Below, piece after piece: positions 1 to 8,585 of a DNA stretch of 64,000 nt. Under the pieces are notes generated by a model. It was not told the origin of the DNA. It made no database searches and was given only the letters and a program-made list of their open reading frames with translations. The stretch is from Natronococcus sp. CG52 (GTDB lineage: Archaea > Halobacteriota > Halobacteria > Halobacteriales > Natrialbaceae): the NCBI RefSeq assembly GCF_023913515.1, contig NZ_CP099391.1, positions 3,348,001 through 3,412,000 on the forward strand, given 5' to 3'. The first letter of the stretch is position 1. Each line of letters starts with the position of its first letter. Made by a program: the position numbers and the translations under genes.

Positions 1-50
1 TGCTCGTGGAGCCGAACGAGGACGTGCCGCTCGGCGGAGTACTGTTCTGA
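1..50 (+). CDS. 3' end of an unidentified gene (partial)
   Basis: An open frame enters from the left edge at base 3 and stops at TGA 48-50. It encodes the tail [15 protein letters not shown]. Codon use is GC3-rich like the neighbouring genes, which supports a real coding end. Fifteen residues are too few to assign a family. The next gene starts about 80 bases downstream on the same strand. Confidence 0.45.
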   Translation, partial: LVEPNEDVPLGGVLF

Positions 51-127
51 GCGGTAGCGGCGATCACGTGGGGTTGACGGCGATCGCTCGCATTACCAAT
101 ATACGTCCAGCCGGAGTCACGCCCACT

Positions 128-1549
128 ATGGACGGCCCATCGTCGTCGGCCGGGGGAACCAACGTCGAGGGAGAGGCGCCACAGATCGAACCGACGATCG
201 AAACCGACGACGCGACGATCACCGACGACGCCGAACTCGAGCGAACGCTCGGGCTCTCCGGCGGACTCGCTATCGGGATCGGGACGATGATCGGCGCCGG
301 CATCTTCGTCTTCCCGGGACTCGCGGCCGGGAGAGCGGGTCCCGCTGCGGCGGCGTCGTTCGCGATCGGCGCCGTCGTCGCGTTGCTGGTCGCGCTTCCC
401 GCCTCCGAACTCGCGACGGCGATGCCGAAGAGCGGCGGTGGCTACTACTTCATCTCGCGCGGGCTGGGCACGCTCGCCGGGGCCGTCGTCGGACTCTCGT
501 TGTGGTTCGGGCTGGTGTTCGCGACGGCCTTCTATCTCGTCGGATTCGGCTACTACGCCGTCGATACGCTCGCCGAACTCGGGCTCGCGGTCGGCGGGGG
601 GCTCGTCATCCCGCTGGCGCTGTTGTTCGGCGCGGGCTTTACCGTCCTGAACGTCACGGGGACGGAAAACGCGGCGAAGCTCCAGAACGGGATCGTCGCG
701 CTGTTGCTGTCGATTCTGGTGTGTTTCCTCGCGTACGGCGGCCTCGATGCGGCCGGACTGGTTGGCGAGCCGATGGCACCCGAGCAGTTCGCCCCGCTCG
801 GGACGATGCCGATCCTGACGACGGCGGCGCTCGTCTTCACCTCGTATCTCGGCTTCGCGCAGGTGGCGACCGTCGCCGGGGAGATGAAAGAACCCGGCCG
901 GAACCTGCCGCTGGCGATGGTCGGCTCGGTGCTCGTCGTCGGCGTCCTCTACGTGTTGACGATCTTCGTCGCGACGAGCGCGTTCGGGAGCGAGCAGCTC
1001 TCGCGGTTCGGCGAGACCGCGATGGTCGAGGTCGGCCGCCACTACCTCGGCGCCGTCGGCGCGTTCGCGATCGTCTTCGGCGGCCTGCTCGCGACGATGT
1101 CGAGCGCCAACGCGTCGGTTCTCAGCACGTCTCGGGCGATCTACGCCGTCTCGAAGGACGCCCTGTTACCGCGGCAGGCGAGCCGCATCAACCTCCGGTA
1201 CGGCACGCCACACGTCGCGCTGGGGATGGCCGGCGGGCCGATTCTCGTCCTGACCGCGACCGGCCGCGTGGAGCTCCTCGCCGAGGTCGCGTCGTTCCTG
1301 CACCTCATCATGTACGGACTGATCTGCGTGGCGCTGCTCGCACTGCGTCGAGACGAGCCGGAGTGGTACGACCCCGACTTCCGGGTGCCCGGCTACCCCG
1401 TCGTTCCGGTGCTCGGGGCGATCGCCAGCTTCGCGCTGATCGGGTTCATGCAGCTCGCGTCCCAGCTCGTCGGCGTCGGTATCATGATCGCGACCGCCGG
1501 GTGGTACGCCTACTACGCCCGGGACGTAACCCTGAAGGGGGCACTCTAA
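128..1549 (+). CDS. APC-family amino acid permease
   Basis: A predicted 473-residue transporter of the amino acid-polyamine-organocation superfamily that would import or exchange amino acids across the cytoplasmic membrane. After an acidic soluble N-terminus of about 45 residues comes the glycine-rich first helix [15 protein letters not shown], typical of APC carriers, followed by about 12 hydrophobic segments. I chose ATG 128 over the upstream GTG at 68 because the extra 20 residues are not hydrophobic and look non-conserved. The stop overlaps the start of the following UspA gene (TAATG), so the two are probably translated together. Many haloarchaeal permeases carry fused Usp domains, and here the domain is a separate gene. 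The substrate is not determined. Confidence 0.9.
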   Translation: MDGPSSSAGGTNVEGEAPQIEPTIETDDATITDDAELERTLGLSGGLAIGIGTMIGAGIFVFPGLAAGRAGPAAAASFAIGAVVALLVALPASELATAMPKSGGGYYFISRGLGTLAGAVVGLSLWFGLVFATAFYLVGFGYYAVDTLAELGLAVGGGLVIPLALLFGAGFTVLNVTGTENAAKLQNGIVALLLSILVCFLAYGGLDAAGLVGEPMAPEQFAPLGTMPILTTAALVFTSYLGFAQVATVAGEMKEPGRNLPLAMVGSVLVVGVLYVLTIFVATSAFGSEQLSRFGETAMVEVGRHYLGAVGAFAIVFGGLLATMSSANASVLSTSRAIYAVSKDALLPRQASRINLRYGTPHVALGMAGGPILVLTATGRVELLAEVASFLHLIMYGLICVALLALRRDEPEWYDPDFRVPGYPVVPVLGAIASFALIGFMQLASQLVGVGIMIATAGWYAYYARDVTLKGAL

Positions 1550-2316
1550 TGACACGCGTACTCGTTCCACTGGCGATCCTGGAGGGTGAATCGGTTTCGA
1601 CCGGATTGACGGCGCTGCTCGGGCCGATGGACGTCACCGTCCTCGGCTACCACGTCCTCCCCGAGCAGACGCCGCCGGATCAGGCACGGATGCAGTACGA
1701 GGACAGGGCGACAGCCGCCCTCACCGACCTCGCCACGGAGTTTCGGACGGCCGGCGAGGGCGCGGATCATCGCCTCGTGTTCACCCACGACCGGGAGCAA
1801 ACGGTCGATCGGGTCGCCGAAGAAACGGCGGCGGGCGCCTACGCCATCACGGGCGCGACCGGACCGGTCGATCGCCTCCTCGTGGCGCTGACGGGCGACG
1901 TCGCCGTCGAACGGATCTGCTCGTTCGTCACGGAGTTAGTCGGCGGCCGCGGTATCGGCGTCACGCTCTTTCTCGCCACCGACGACGAGGCCGGCGGCCG
2001 GGAACTGCTCGAGGCGGCCGGCGCGGCGCTCTCCGGACGCGGAATCGACGTTCGAACCGAACTCGCAGCTAACGAGCCCCCGTTCGAGGCGCTCATCGAG
2101 GCCGCGACCGACCACGACGCCATCGTTATGGGCGAACGGGCTCCGTCGCTTCGGTCGCTCGTCTTCGGCGAGGAGGCCGAGCGCGTCGCCGCCGGATCGG
2201 TCGGACCGGTACTCGTCGTCCGGAACGTCGAGGAAAGCGACGGCGCGGAAGCGAACGCCGATCGACTGCCGCCGTCCAACGCGACCGCCGATCGTCCCGC
2301 GACCGACGACTCGTGA
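1549..2316 (+). CDS. Universal stress protein (UspA-like), coupled to permease
   Basis: A soluble protein of 255 residues with two alpha/beta Usp-like halves. The first begins [20 protein letters not shown]. The second ends in a nucleotide-loop-like stretch around IVMGERAPSLRSLVFGEEAERV, followed by VGPVLVVRN. Its ATG overlaps the permease stop codon, so it probably acts with that carrier, for example as a nucleotide-sensing regulator; this is inferred from context. The C-terminal 25 residues are low-complexity and acidic. It is clearly paralogous to the divergent gene at 2433-3239, sharing the PEQTPPDQAR / PDQTPPDQAR segment. Confidence 0.85.
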   Translation: MTRVLVPLAILEGESVSTGLTALLGPMDVTVLGYHVLPEQTPPDQARMQYEDRATAALTDLATEFRTAGEGADHRLVFTHDREQTVDRVAEETAAGAYAITGATGPVDRLLVALTGDVAVERICSFVTELVGGRGIGVTLFLATDDEAGGRELLEAAGAALSGRGIDVRTELAANEPPFEALIEAATDHDAIVMGERAPSLRSLVFGEEAERVAAGSVGPVLVVRNVEESDGAEANADRLPPSNATADRPATDDS

Positions 2317-2432
2317 TCGGAACTCGCGTCCCTCGGTTCGATCGGACGTGAACTGAGCCGATCAGGCGCGCCTCTCGGACGGTAACCGTGCGGGCTCGTC
2401 TGACGCTGCCACGACCGACGACCGAGCGTCGG

Positions 2433-3239
2433 TTACGTGGTGTCGTCCCCGTCGACCGTGTCGCCGTCACCGGTTCCCTCGCTCTCGTCCTCGGCAGTTC
2501 CCGCTTCGTCCGCCTCGAGATACTCCCCGCGGATAACGAGGACCGGATCGACCGTGTCCCTGGCCAACGTCTTCGCCCGATCCCGGAAGATGAGTCGGCG
2601 GACCGACGGACGGCTCTCGCCGACGACGAGCAGGTCGTGATCGGTCGCGGCCTCGAGAATCTCCCGCGTCGGCGAGCCGTCGACGACGAGCGAGGTGTCG
2701 ATCCGATCGCGGTCGACGCCGACGTCGGCCAGCGCGGAGACGGCAGCGTCGAGGAGTTCGGACCCGCGTTCCCGCTCGTCCTCGTCGGGAACGACGTGGA
2801 AGAACGTCACCTCGAGATCGGTGTCGGTGAGCAGCGCGCCGAGCAGCCGGGCGATGTGATCGAGGTTGACGTCGCCGCGAATCGCGACGAGCACCGTCTC
2901 GAGAACGGGTGCGGGGTTGAGCAGTAAGACCGCGTCACACGACGCTTCGACCGCGACGCGTTCGAACGTCTTCAGCCGGTTGTGCGTGAAGACGAGCCGC
3001 GACGAGACGTCGAGACAGCCGGCGTCTTCGAACACGTCGTGGAGCTCCTCGAGTTCGGAACGAACACGCGCTCCGTACTGGTCGCGCGCCTGGTCCGGCG
3101 GCGTCTGGTCGGGGAGGACGCGGTAGCCGAGCAGAACGACCGGAACCGACGCGAACGCGTCGATAACCGTCTGTGGGACGCTCTCTCCGCCGAGGACGTC
3201 GACCGGAACGAGCACACGATGGTCGCGGGGAGCAGCCAT
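2433..3239 (-). CDS. Universal stress protein (UspA-like), tandem domain
   Basis: A 268-residue paralogue of the Usp protein at 1549-2316, read from the opposite strand. It starts MAAPRDHRVLVPVDVLGGES, a typical Usp beta-1 strand, and repeats the PDQTPPDQARDQY segment. The C-terminal half contains LLVVGESRPSVRRLIFRDRA and DPVLVIRG, the expected Usp phosphate-loop region. The last 30 residues are Asp/Glu/Gly/Thr-rich. It lies convergent to the permease/Usp pair and divergent from mutS. It has no adjacent carrier of its own, so it may serve the neighbouring permease or act independently. Confidence 0.85.
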   Translation of the reverse strand: MAAPRDHRVLVPVDVLGGESVPQTVIDAFASVPVVLLGYRVLPDQTPPDQARDQYGARVRSELEELHDVFEDAGCLDVSSRLVFTHNRLKTFERVAVEASCDAVLLLNPAPVLETVLVAIRGDVNLDHIARLLGALLTDTDLEVTFFHVVPDEDERERGSELLDAAVSALADVGVDRDRIDTSLVVDGSPTREILEAATDHDLLVVGESRPSVRRLIFRDRAKTLARDTVDPVLVIRGEYLEADEAGTAEDESEGTGDGDTVDGDDTT

Positions 3240-3389
3240 TGTGGGGGTGTGTCACGTACGACAGCGATCGTAATAGAACCCCTACTGGAGAACCCCGTCG
3301 CCGGAAGACAGTACGAATCGTTACCACGGGTCGATCACTTTCACCGCGGATCCCGCAGGGTTTTTGTCGTGGCCCGCCAGTCACCGCGT

Positions 3390-6083
3390 ATGACCGAGGC
3401 GACGGGCATCGTCGGAGAATTCTTCTCGCTCAAAGAGGACACCGACGCCGACCTGCTGGCGATGCAGTGTGGCGACTTCTACGAGTTCTTCGGCGAGGAC
3501 GCCGAGATGGTTAGCGAGGAACTCGATCTCAAGGTCTCCCAGAAGTCCTCGCACGGCTCGTCGTACCCGATGGCCGGCGTGCCGATCGACGATCTGACGC
3601 CCTACCTGAAGGCGCTGGTCGAGCGCGGCTACCGGGTCGCCGTCGCCGACCAGTACGAGACCGACTCCGGTCACGCACGCGAAATCGTCCGGGTCGTCAC
3701 CCCTGGAACCTTGCTCGAGACGAGCGACGCCGACGCGCAGTATCTGGCCGCGATCGTCGCCGACTCGAGGGGCAGTTCGACGGACGACCCCGCGTACGGT
3801 CTCGCCTTCGCCGACGTGACGACCGGCCGCTTCCTCGTCGCGACGGCCGAGGGCGTCGACGAGACGTTGACGGAACTGTACCGGTTCGACCCCGTCGAGG
3901 TGTTGCCGGGGCCGGAGGTTAGAACGGACGACGATCTGTTGAACCTGGTCCGCGAGCGCATCGACGCGACGCTCACGCTCCACGAGACGGAGGCGTTCGC
4001 CCCGAAACGAGCGAGCCACGTCGTTCGCGACCAGTTCGGCCGGGAAACCGTCGAGCGGCTGTCGGTCGACGAACCGGCGGTCGCGGCCGCCGGCGCCGTG
4101 CTGGACTACGTCGAGGAGACCGGCGCCGGCGTGCTGGCCTCGATGACGCGCATCCAGGCCCACCACGGCGACGACCACGTCACGCTCGACGCGACCACCC
4201 AGCGCAACCTCGAGTTGACCGAGACGATGCAGGGCGAGCGCGAGGGATCGCTGTTCGCGACGATCGACCACACCGCGACGAGCGCCGGCGGCCGCCTGCT
4301 GAAGGAGTGGCTCCAGCGCCCGCGTCGGTCGCTCGAGGCCCTCGAGCGCCGTCAGGAGAGCGTCGCGGCGCTGTCGACGGCGGCGCTCGCTCGCGACGAG
4401 ATCCAGGACGCTCTCGGCGACGCCTACGATCTGGCGCGACTGGCCTCGAAGGCGAGCCACGGCAGCGCCGACGCGCGGGATCTGCTCGCCGTCCAGCACA
4501 CGCTGGGCGTCCTCCCCGCGCTGGCCGACACCATCGCGTCGACGCCGGATCTGGCCGACTCGCCCCTCTCGGGGATCGTCGACCGCCCGGATCGGGAGGC
4601 CGCCGCCGAGTTGCGCGAGACGCTCGCGGAGGCCATCGCCGAGGAGCCGCCGTCGACGGTGACCCGGGGCGAACTCCTTCAGTACGGCTACGACGACGAA
4701 CTCGACGAAGTGATCGAGCGCCATGACGAGGTAAAGGAGTGGCTCGACACGCTCGCCGACCGGGAGAAGCGCCAGCACGGCCTCTCGCACGTGACCGTCG
4801 ACCGGAACAAGACCGACGGCTACTACGTACAGGTCGGCAAGTCCGCGGCGGACGGCGTCCCCGACCACTACGAGCAGATCAAGACGCTGAAGAACTCGAA
4901 GCGGTTCACGACCGACGAACTCGAGGAGAAAGAACGGGAGATCCTGCGCCTGGAGGAGCGACGCGGCGACCTCGAGTACGAACTGTTCGAGGAATTGCGC
5001 GAGAAGGTTGCGGCGCGGGCCGAACTCTTGCAGGACGTCGGCCGGGCGCTCGCGACCGTCGACGCGCTCGCGAGCCTGGCGACGCACGCGGCGGAGAACC
5101 GGTGGGTCGAGCCCGACCTGCAGCGGGGCGACCGACTCGATATCGACCAGGGTCGTCACCCGGTCGTCGAGCAGACGACGGAGTTCGTCCCCAACGACGT
5201 GCAGCTGGACGAGGATCGCGGTTTTCTCGTCGTCACCGGACCCAACATGTCCGGGAAGTCGACCTACATGCGCCAGGTCGCCGGGATCGTCCTGCTGGCC
5301 CAGATCGGGAGCTTCGTTCCAGCGAAGGAGGCCGAGATCGGGCTGGTCGACGGCATCTTTACGCGCGTCGGGGCGCTCGACGAACTCGCCCAGGGACGGT
5401 CGACGTTCATGGTCGAGATGAGCGAACTCTCGAACATCCTGCACACCGCGACCGAGGAGTCGCTCGTCATCCTGGACGAGGTCGGCCGCGGAACCGCGAC
5501 GTACGACGGCATCTCGATCGCCTGGGCCGCCACGGAGTACCTCCACAACGAGGTCAAGGCGAAGACGCTGTTCGCGACCCACTACCACGAGCTAACGGGT
5601 CTCGCCGACCGGCTCCCGCGCGTCGCCAACGTTCACGTCGCCGCGGACGAGCGAGACGGCGACGTCACCTTCCTCCGGACCGTTCGAGACGGCCCGACCG
5701 ACCGCAGCTACGGGATCCACGTCGCCGACCTCGCCGGCGTCCCCGACCCCGTCGTCGACCGATCGCGGGACGTCCTCGAGCGCCTGCGCGAGGAGAAGGC
5801 CATCGAGGCCAAGGGCGGCGGCTCGAGCGAGCCCGTACAAACCGTGTTCGACGTCTCGAGCGGGGGATTCCGCGGGCCGGCGAACGCGGACGGGGGTGAG
5901 CCGAGCGGCGCAAGGCGATCCTCGTCGGAGGTCTCCTCCGACGTAGGAGATCCGAACGAGTCGCTCGACCCCGAGGCGAAGCGGGTGCTCGAGGACCTCG
6001 AGGACGTCGACGTGAACGCGACGGCGCCGGTCGAGTTGATCTCGAAGGTCCAGGAGTGGCAGCGAACGCTCGAGGACAGGTAG
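3390..6083 (+). CDS. mutS: DNA mismatch repair protein MutS
   Basis: An 897-residue MutS that recognises mispairs and hands over to MutL. The N-terminal mismatch-binding domain carries the Phe-X-Glu motif (GDFYEFF, about residue 30), which marks a true MutS1-type protein. Connector, lever and clamp regions follow. The ATPase has Walker A GPNMSGKST (about residue 618), the Walker B region LVILDEVGRGTATYDG and the following ATHYHEL. Start ATG 3390 gives the canonical N-terminus MTEATGIVGEFF; upstream in-frame codons would add over 130 non-homologous residues. A T-rich TATA-like stretch lies about 25-30 bases upstream. The disordered C-terminal linker (about 820-870) holds a DNA palindrome, described separately. 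mutL follows 2.5 kb downstream on the same strand. Confidence 0.97.
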   Translation: MTEATGIVGEFFSLKEDTDADLLAMQCGDFYEFFGEDAEMVSEELDLKVSQKSSHGSSYPMAGVPIDDLTPYLKALVERGYRVAVADQYETDSGHAREIVRVVTPGTLLETSDADAQYLAAIVADSRGSSTDDPAYGLAFADVTTGRFLVATAEGVDETLTELYRFDPVEVLPGPEVRTDDDLLNLVRERIDATLTLHETEAFAPKRASHVVRDQFGRETVERLSVDEPAVAAAGAVLDYVEETGAGVLASMTRIQAHHGDDHVTLDATTQRNLELTETMQGEREGSLFATIDHTATSAGGRLLKEWLQRPRRSLEALERRQESVAALSTAALARDEIQDALGDAYDLARLASKASHGSADARDLLAVQHTLGVLPALADTIASTPDLADSPLSGIVDRPDREAAAELRETLAEAIAEEPPSTVTRGELLQYGYDDELDEVIERHDEVKEWLDTLADREKRQHGLSHVTVDRNKTDGYYVQVGKSAADGVPDHYEQIKTLKNSKRFTTDELEEKEREILRLEERRGDLEYELFEELREKVAARAELLQDVGRALATVDALASLATHAAENRWVEPDLQRGDRLDIDQGRHPVVEQTTEFVPNDVQLDEDRGFLVVTGPNMSGKSTYMRQVAGIVLLAQIGSFVPAKEAEIGLVDGIFTRVGALDELAQGRSTFMVEMSELSNILHTATEESLVILDEVGRGTATYDGISIAWAATEYLHNEVKAKTLFATHYHELTGLADRLPRVANVHVAADERDGDVTFLRTVRDGPTDRSYGIHVADLAGVPDPVVDRSRDVLERLREEKAIEAKGGGSSEPVQTVFDVSSGGFRGPANADGGEPSGARRSSSEVSSDVGDPNESLDPEAKRVLEDLEDVDVNATAPVELISKVQEWQRTLEDR
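5917..5952 (+). repeat. Palindrome inside the mutS C-terminal linker
   Basis: The arms CGTCGGAGG (5923-5931) and CCTCCGACG (5935-5943) form a perfect 9-base-pair stem around a 3-base loop. The outer flanks GATC and AGATC extend the symmetry imperfectly. It lies in frame within the low-complexity linker of MutS and encodes a Ser/Asp-rich piece (SSSEVSSDVGD). Confidence 0.6.
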
Positions 6084-6299
6084 CGGTTGCTGACGAGACG
6101 ATTCTGTCGGTCACGCTTGAAGGTGAACTGACAGCCGAAGGTCGTGATCGTGTCAGGTACGGATGGATTTGCAGCGTCGTCGAGCCCCGTATATTGCAGA
6201 TTTCGAGTCTGAAACGGGCATCCAGACCACTCACTGCGGCTCGCTTCTCGAACGCCCTCAACTGCAGCGTGGCCCACTCGTCGTGAGAGGATATCCGTC

Positions 6300-6494
6300 C
6301 TGAGCGATGGGGGCGACGATAGTGTTCCTGACTATCGGCGACCGGTCGGTGGGCCGCGAGGACGGTGGGTGAAGCCGCTCCTCGTCGCTACAGTAATCAA
6401 CGGCGGACTCGCGTTGACCGGCATCGGTGGAATCATTTCGTTTCTCGTTGGTGCCGTCGGTTTCGGCGCAGTCCTCCGGGACTATTTCGGCTGA
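6300..6494 (+). pseudogene. Remnant: C-terminal membrane segment of a lost gene
   Basis: Within the 532-base gap between mutS and the YihY gene, one frame reads as a plausible protein tail: an acidic stretch (SDGGDDSVPDYRRP) followed from about 6369 by two short hydrophobic helices rich in Gly, Val and Leu, ending GFGAVLRDYFG and TGA 6492-6494. No start or upstream domain is present and codon bias fades upstream of about 6290. I read it as the surviving end of a membrane-anchored protein whose 5' part was deleted. A 41-residue protein from GTG 6369 is the alternative. I see nothing in the remaining gap (6084-6299 and 6495-6615). Confidence 0.4.
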
Positions 6495-6615
6495 TCATTT
6501 TGTGTTGAGTATTCGACGCGCCGTTCGCAACGAGGTGGACACCACCGTTCGTGCGGCGAAACGAGGTCGCGGTGGCGGTCGACTACTGATTCACGACGGA
6601 GTCGCGATTTCGAAC

Positions 6616-7470
6616 TCACACGCGGACGGGTTCCGTCGAGTCAGTTTCATCGTCGGAGTCCGTTCCGTCGTCGGTTCCGAACTCCCCGCCGTCGGCGGCG
6701 TGGTAGCCCCCGAGCACGACGTTCACCGCCGCCCCGACGAGCAGGACGAGGGCGTTGCCGTAGAGCCAGACGAGCAGCAGGATGACCGCCCCGAGCGTCT
6801 CGTAGGTGCCGACGGTGTCGACGAATCCCACGTAGACGCCGAAGACGGCCTCGAGCAGGACCCACCCCGCGGCGGCGACGATCGTCCCCGGCAGGGCCTC
6901 GCGAACGGTCAGGCCGGGATCGGGAAAGACGTAGTACATCGGGAAGAAGGCGACGGTCAGCCCGGCGAACAGCGCGAACGGCGTCGCCGCCTCGACGATC
7001 GGTTGATCGACTGCGGCCAGTGTGGCCGCCACGAACCCCGCACCGACGGTCGCGATCAGGATCACGGCGAAGACGACGACCCCGTCGAGCACCTTCTCCT
7101 GGAACGAACTCTGCCCGCCTCCGTAGAGTTCGTCGAACGCCGTGTTGAGTCCGCGGAAGATCCGCAACATTCCCCACAGCAGCGAGGCGACGCCGATGAG
7201 CGACGCGCCGGCGCGGTCGGAGGCGTGGGTCAGCGCCTCGAACACCAGCCCCTCGCCGGCGGGGCTCAGGTGCTCCCGGGCCATCACCGTAATCTGCTCG
7301 GTCAGGTACTCGTTGCCGATCGCGCCCACGACGACGAACAGGAGCAACAGGAGCGGTAGGATCGAGAGGAACGCGGCGTGAGCGATACTCCCGGCCATGA
7401 ACGTCACGTTGTGCTCGCGGACGACGCTCACCACGTCGCGAGCGACGGACCCCGCCCGTCGCAGCTTCAT
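6616..7470 (-). CDS. YihY/UPF0761-family membrane protein
   Basis: A 284-residue integral membrane protein of the YihY family (once mislabelled RNase BN). About six hydrophobic helices are visible. Family hallmarks are FMAGSIAHAAFLSILPLLL near the N-terminus, LLWGMLRIFRGLNTAFDELYG in the middle, and PDPGLTVREALPGTIVAA towards the C-terminus. I set the start at ATG 7470 (MKLRRAGSVARDVV), because the upstream extension is Arg-rich and not family-like. The tail is acidic and disordered. Function in the family is unsettled. A longer paralogue lies at 41202-42509. Confidence 0.85.
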   Translation of the reverse strand: MKLRRAGSVARDVVSVVREHNVTFMAGSIAHAAFLSILPLLLLLFVVVGAIGNEYLTEQITVMAREHLSPAGEGLVFEALTHASDRAGASLIGVASLLWGMLRIFRGLNTAFDELYGGGQSSFQEKVLDGVVVFAVILIATVGAGFVAATLAAVDQPIVEAATPFALFAGLTVAFFPMYYVFPDPGLTVREALPGTIVAAAGWVLLEAVFGVYVGFVDTVGTYETLGAVILLLVWLYGNALVLLVGAAVNVVLGGYHAADGGEFGTDDGTDSDDETDSTEPVRV

Positions 7471-7683
7471 ACCCGAAGGACGACCGCGACGTCGAAAAAT
7501 ACCGGGCCGGCACACGCTCGAGGCGATCGCCTCGAGCGAGGAATCGTGACCGTGAGCACGGACTGCGACGGTACGAACACCTACCGTTCACTATTCGCCG
7601 CGCTATATCGAACGTAGTACACTGATCGAGGGAGTATCGCTTCCGTCGATAAAAATATGAGGGGTAGCAACCCAAATAGGACG

Positions 7684-8484
7684 ATGCACGAACCAGAGTT
7701 CGGGATTGCGGGGAAGACGGCTATCGTCACGGGCGCGAGCCAGGGAATCGGACGCGCTATCGCGGAGACGCTGGCGGCCGGCGGCGCCGACGTCGCAATC
7801 TGCTCGCGCTCGATGGACCGCATCGGTCCGGTCGCCGAGGGGATCGACGAGGCCGCAGACGTCGACGGCGAGGCGTTCGCCGCCGAGTGTAACGTCCGCG
7901 AGCGCGAGCAGGTCGAGGCGTTCGTCGAGAAGACGCTCAAGGAGTTCGGCGACGTCGACATCCTCGTGAACAACGCCGGCGGGGAGTTCGTCGCCGCCTT
8001 CGAGGACATCTCGCCGAACGGCTGGAACTCGATCGTCGACCTGAACCTCAACAGCACCGTCCACTGCGCGCAGGTCGTCGGCGAGGTCATGCGCGAGGGC
8101 GACGGCGGGGTCATCATCAACCTCTCGAGCGTGAACGGCCAGCACCCGGCGCCGAACGAGAGCCACTACGGCGCGGCGAAGGCCGCGATCATCCGGCTGA
8201 CCGAGACGCTCGCCGTCGAGTGGGCCGACGACGGGATCCGGGTCAACTGCGTCGCGCCCGGGCTCGTCCAGACCCCCGGCGTCGCGGACACGCTCGGCAT
8301 CCGGAGCGAGCAGATGCCGCCGCGCGAGAAGACCGACCGCCGCATCGGCCACGGCGAGGAGATCGCGGACGTCGTCCAGTTCCTCGTGAGTCCGGCCGCC
8401 TCGTTCGTGACCGGCGAGACGATCACCGCGAAGGGCGTTCCGCGACCCGGCAACTCCTTCGAGGTCGACCTCGGACTCGAGTAG
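7684..8484 (+). CDS. Short-chain dehydrogenase/reductase (SDR)
   Basis: A classical SDR oxidoreductase of 266 residues. It has the Rossmann motif TGASQGIG (about residues 16-23), the NNAG motif, a catalytic Ser in LSSVNGQHPAPNE and the Tyr-X-X-X-Lys pair as YGAAK, then the PG motif in CVAPGLVQTPG. These predict NAD(P)-dependent oxidation or reduction of a hydroxyl or carbonyl. The substrate cannot be told from sequence; sugar, 3-oxoacyl and polyol dehydrogenases share this pattern. ATG 7684 puts the Rossmann fold at the usual distance from the N-terminus. It lies 100 bases upstream of mutL on the same strand, and I see no functional link. Confidence 0.9.
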   Translation: MHEPEFGIAGKTAIVTGASQGIGRAIAETLAAGGADVAICSRSMDRIGPVAEGIDEAADVDGEAFAAECNVREREQVEAFVEKTLKEFGDVDILVNNAGGEFVAAFEDISPNGWNSIVDLNLNSTVHCAQVVGEVMREGDGGVIINLSSVNGQHPAPNESHYGAAKAAIIRLTETLAVEWADDGIRVNCVAPGLVQTPGVADTLGIRSEQMPPREKTDRRIGHGEEIADVVQFLVSPAASFVTGETITAKGVPRPGNSFEVDLGLE

Positions 8485-8585
8485 CCGACCGACGCGTAAG
8501 ACCTAACCAGCCGCTCTGAGTACGAGTTACCGATGACACGCGGGAACGGCCGGCCCCTCGAGTTCACCGACGTCACCACAGTACC

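Noticed and set aside
2388-2927. 179-residue plus-strand frame opposite the second Usp gene
   Set aside because: It mirrors the Usp coding strand; the minus frame has recognisable Usp motifs.
3381-5588. 735-residue antisense open frame over mutS
   Set aside because: It is a shadow of the high-GC mutS frame, with Arg/Val/Gly-heavy composition and no family features.
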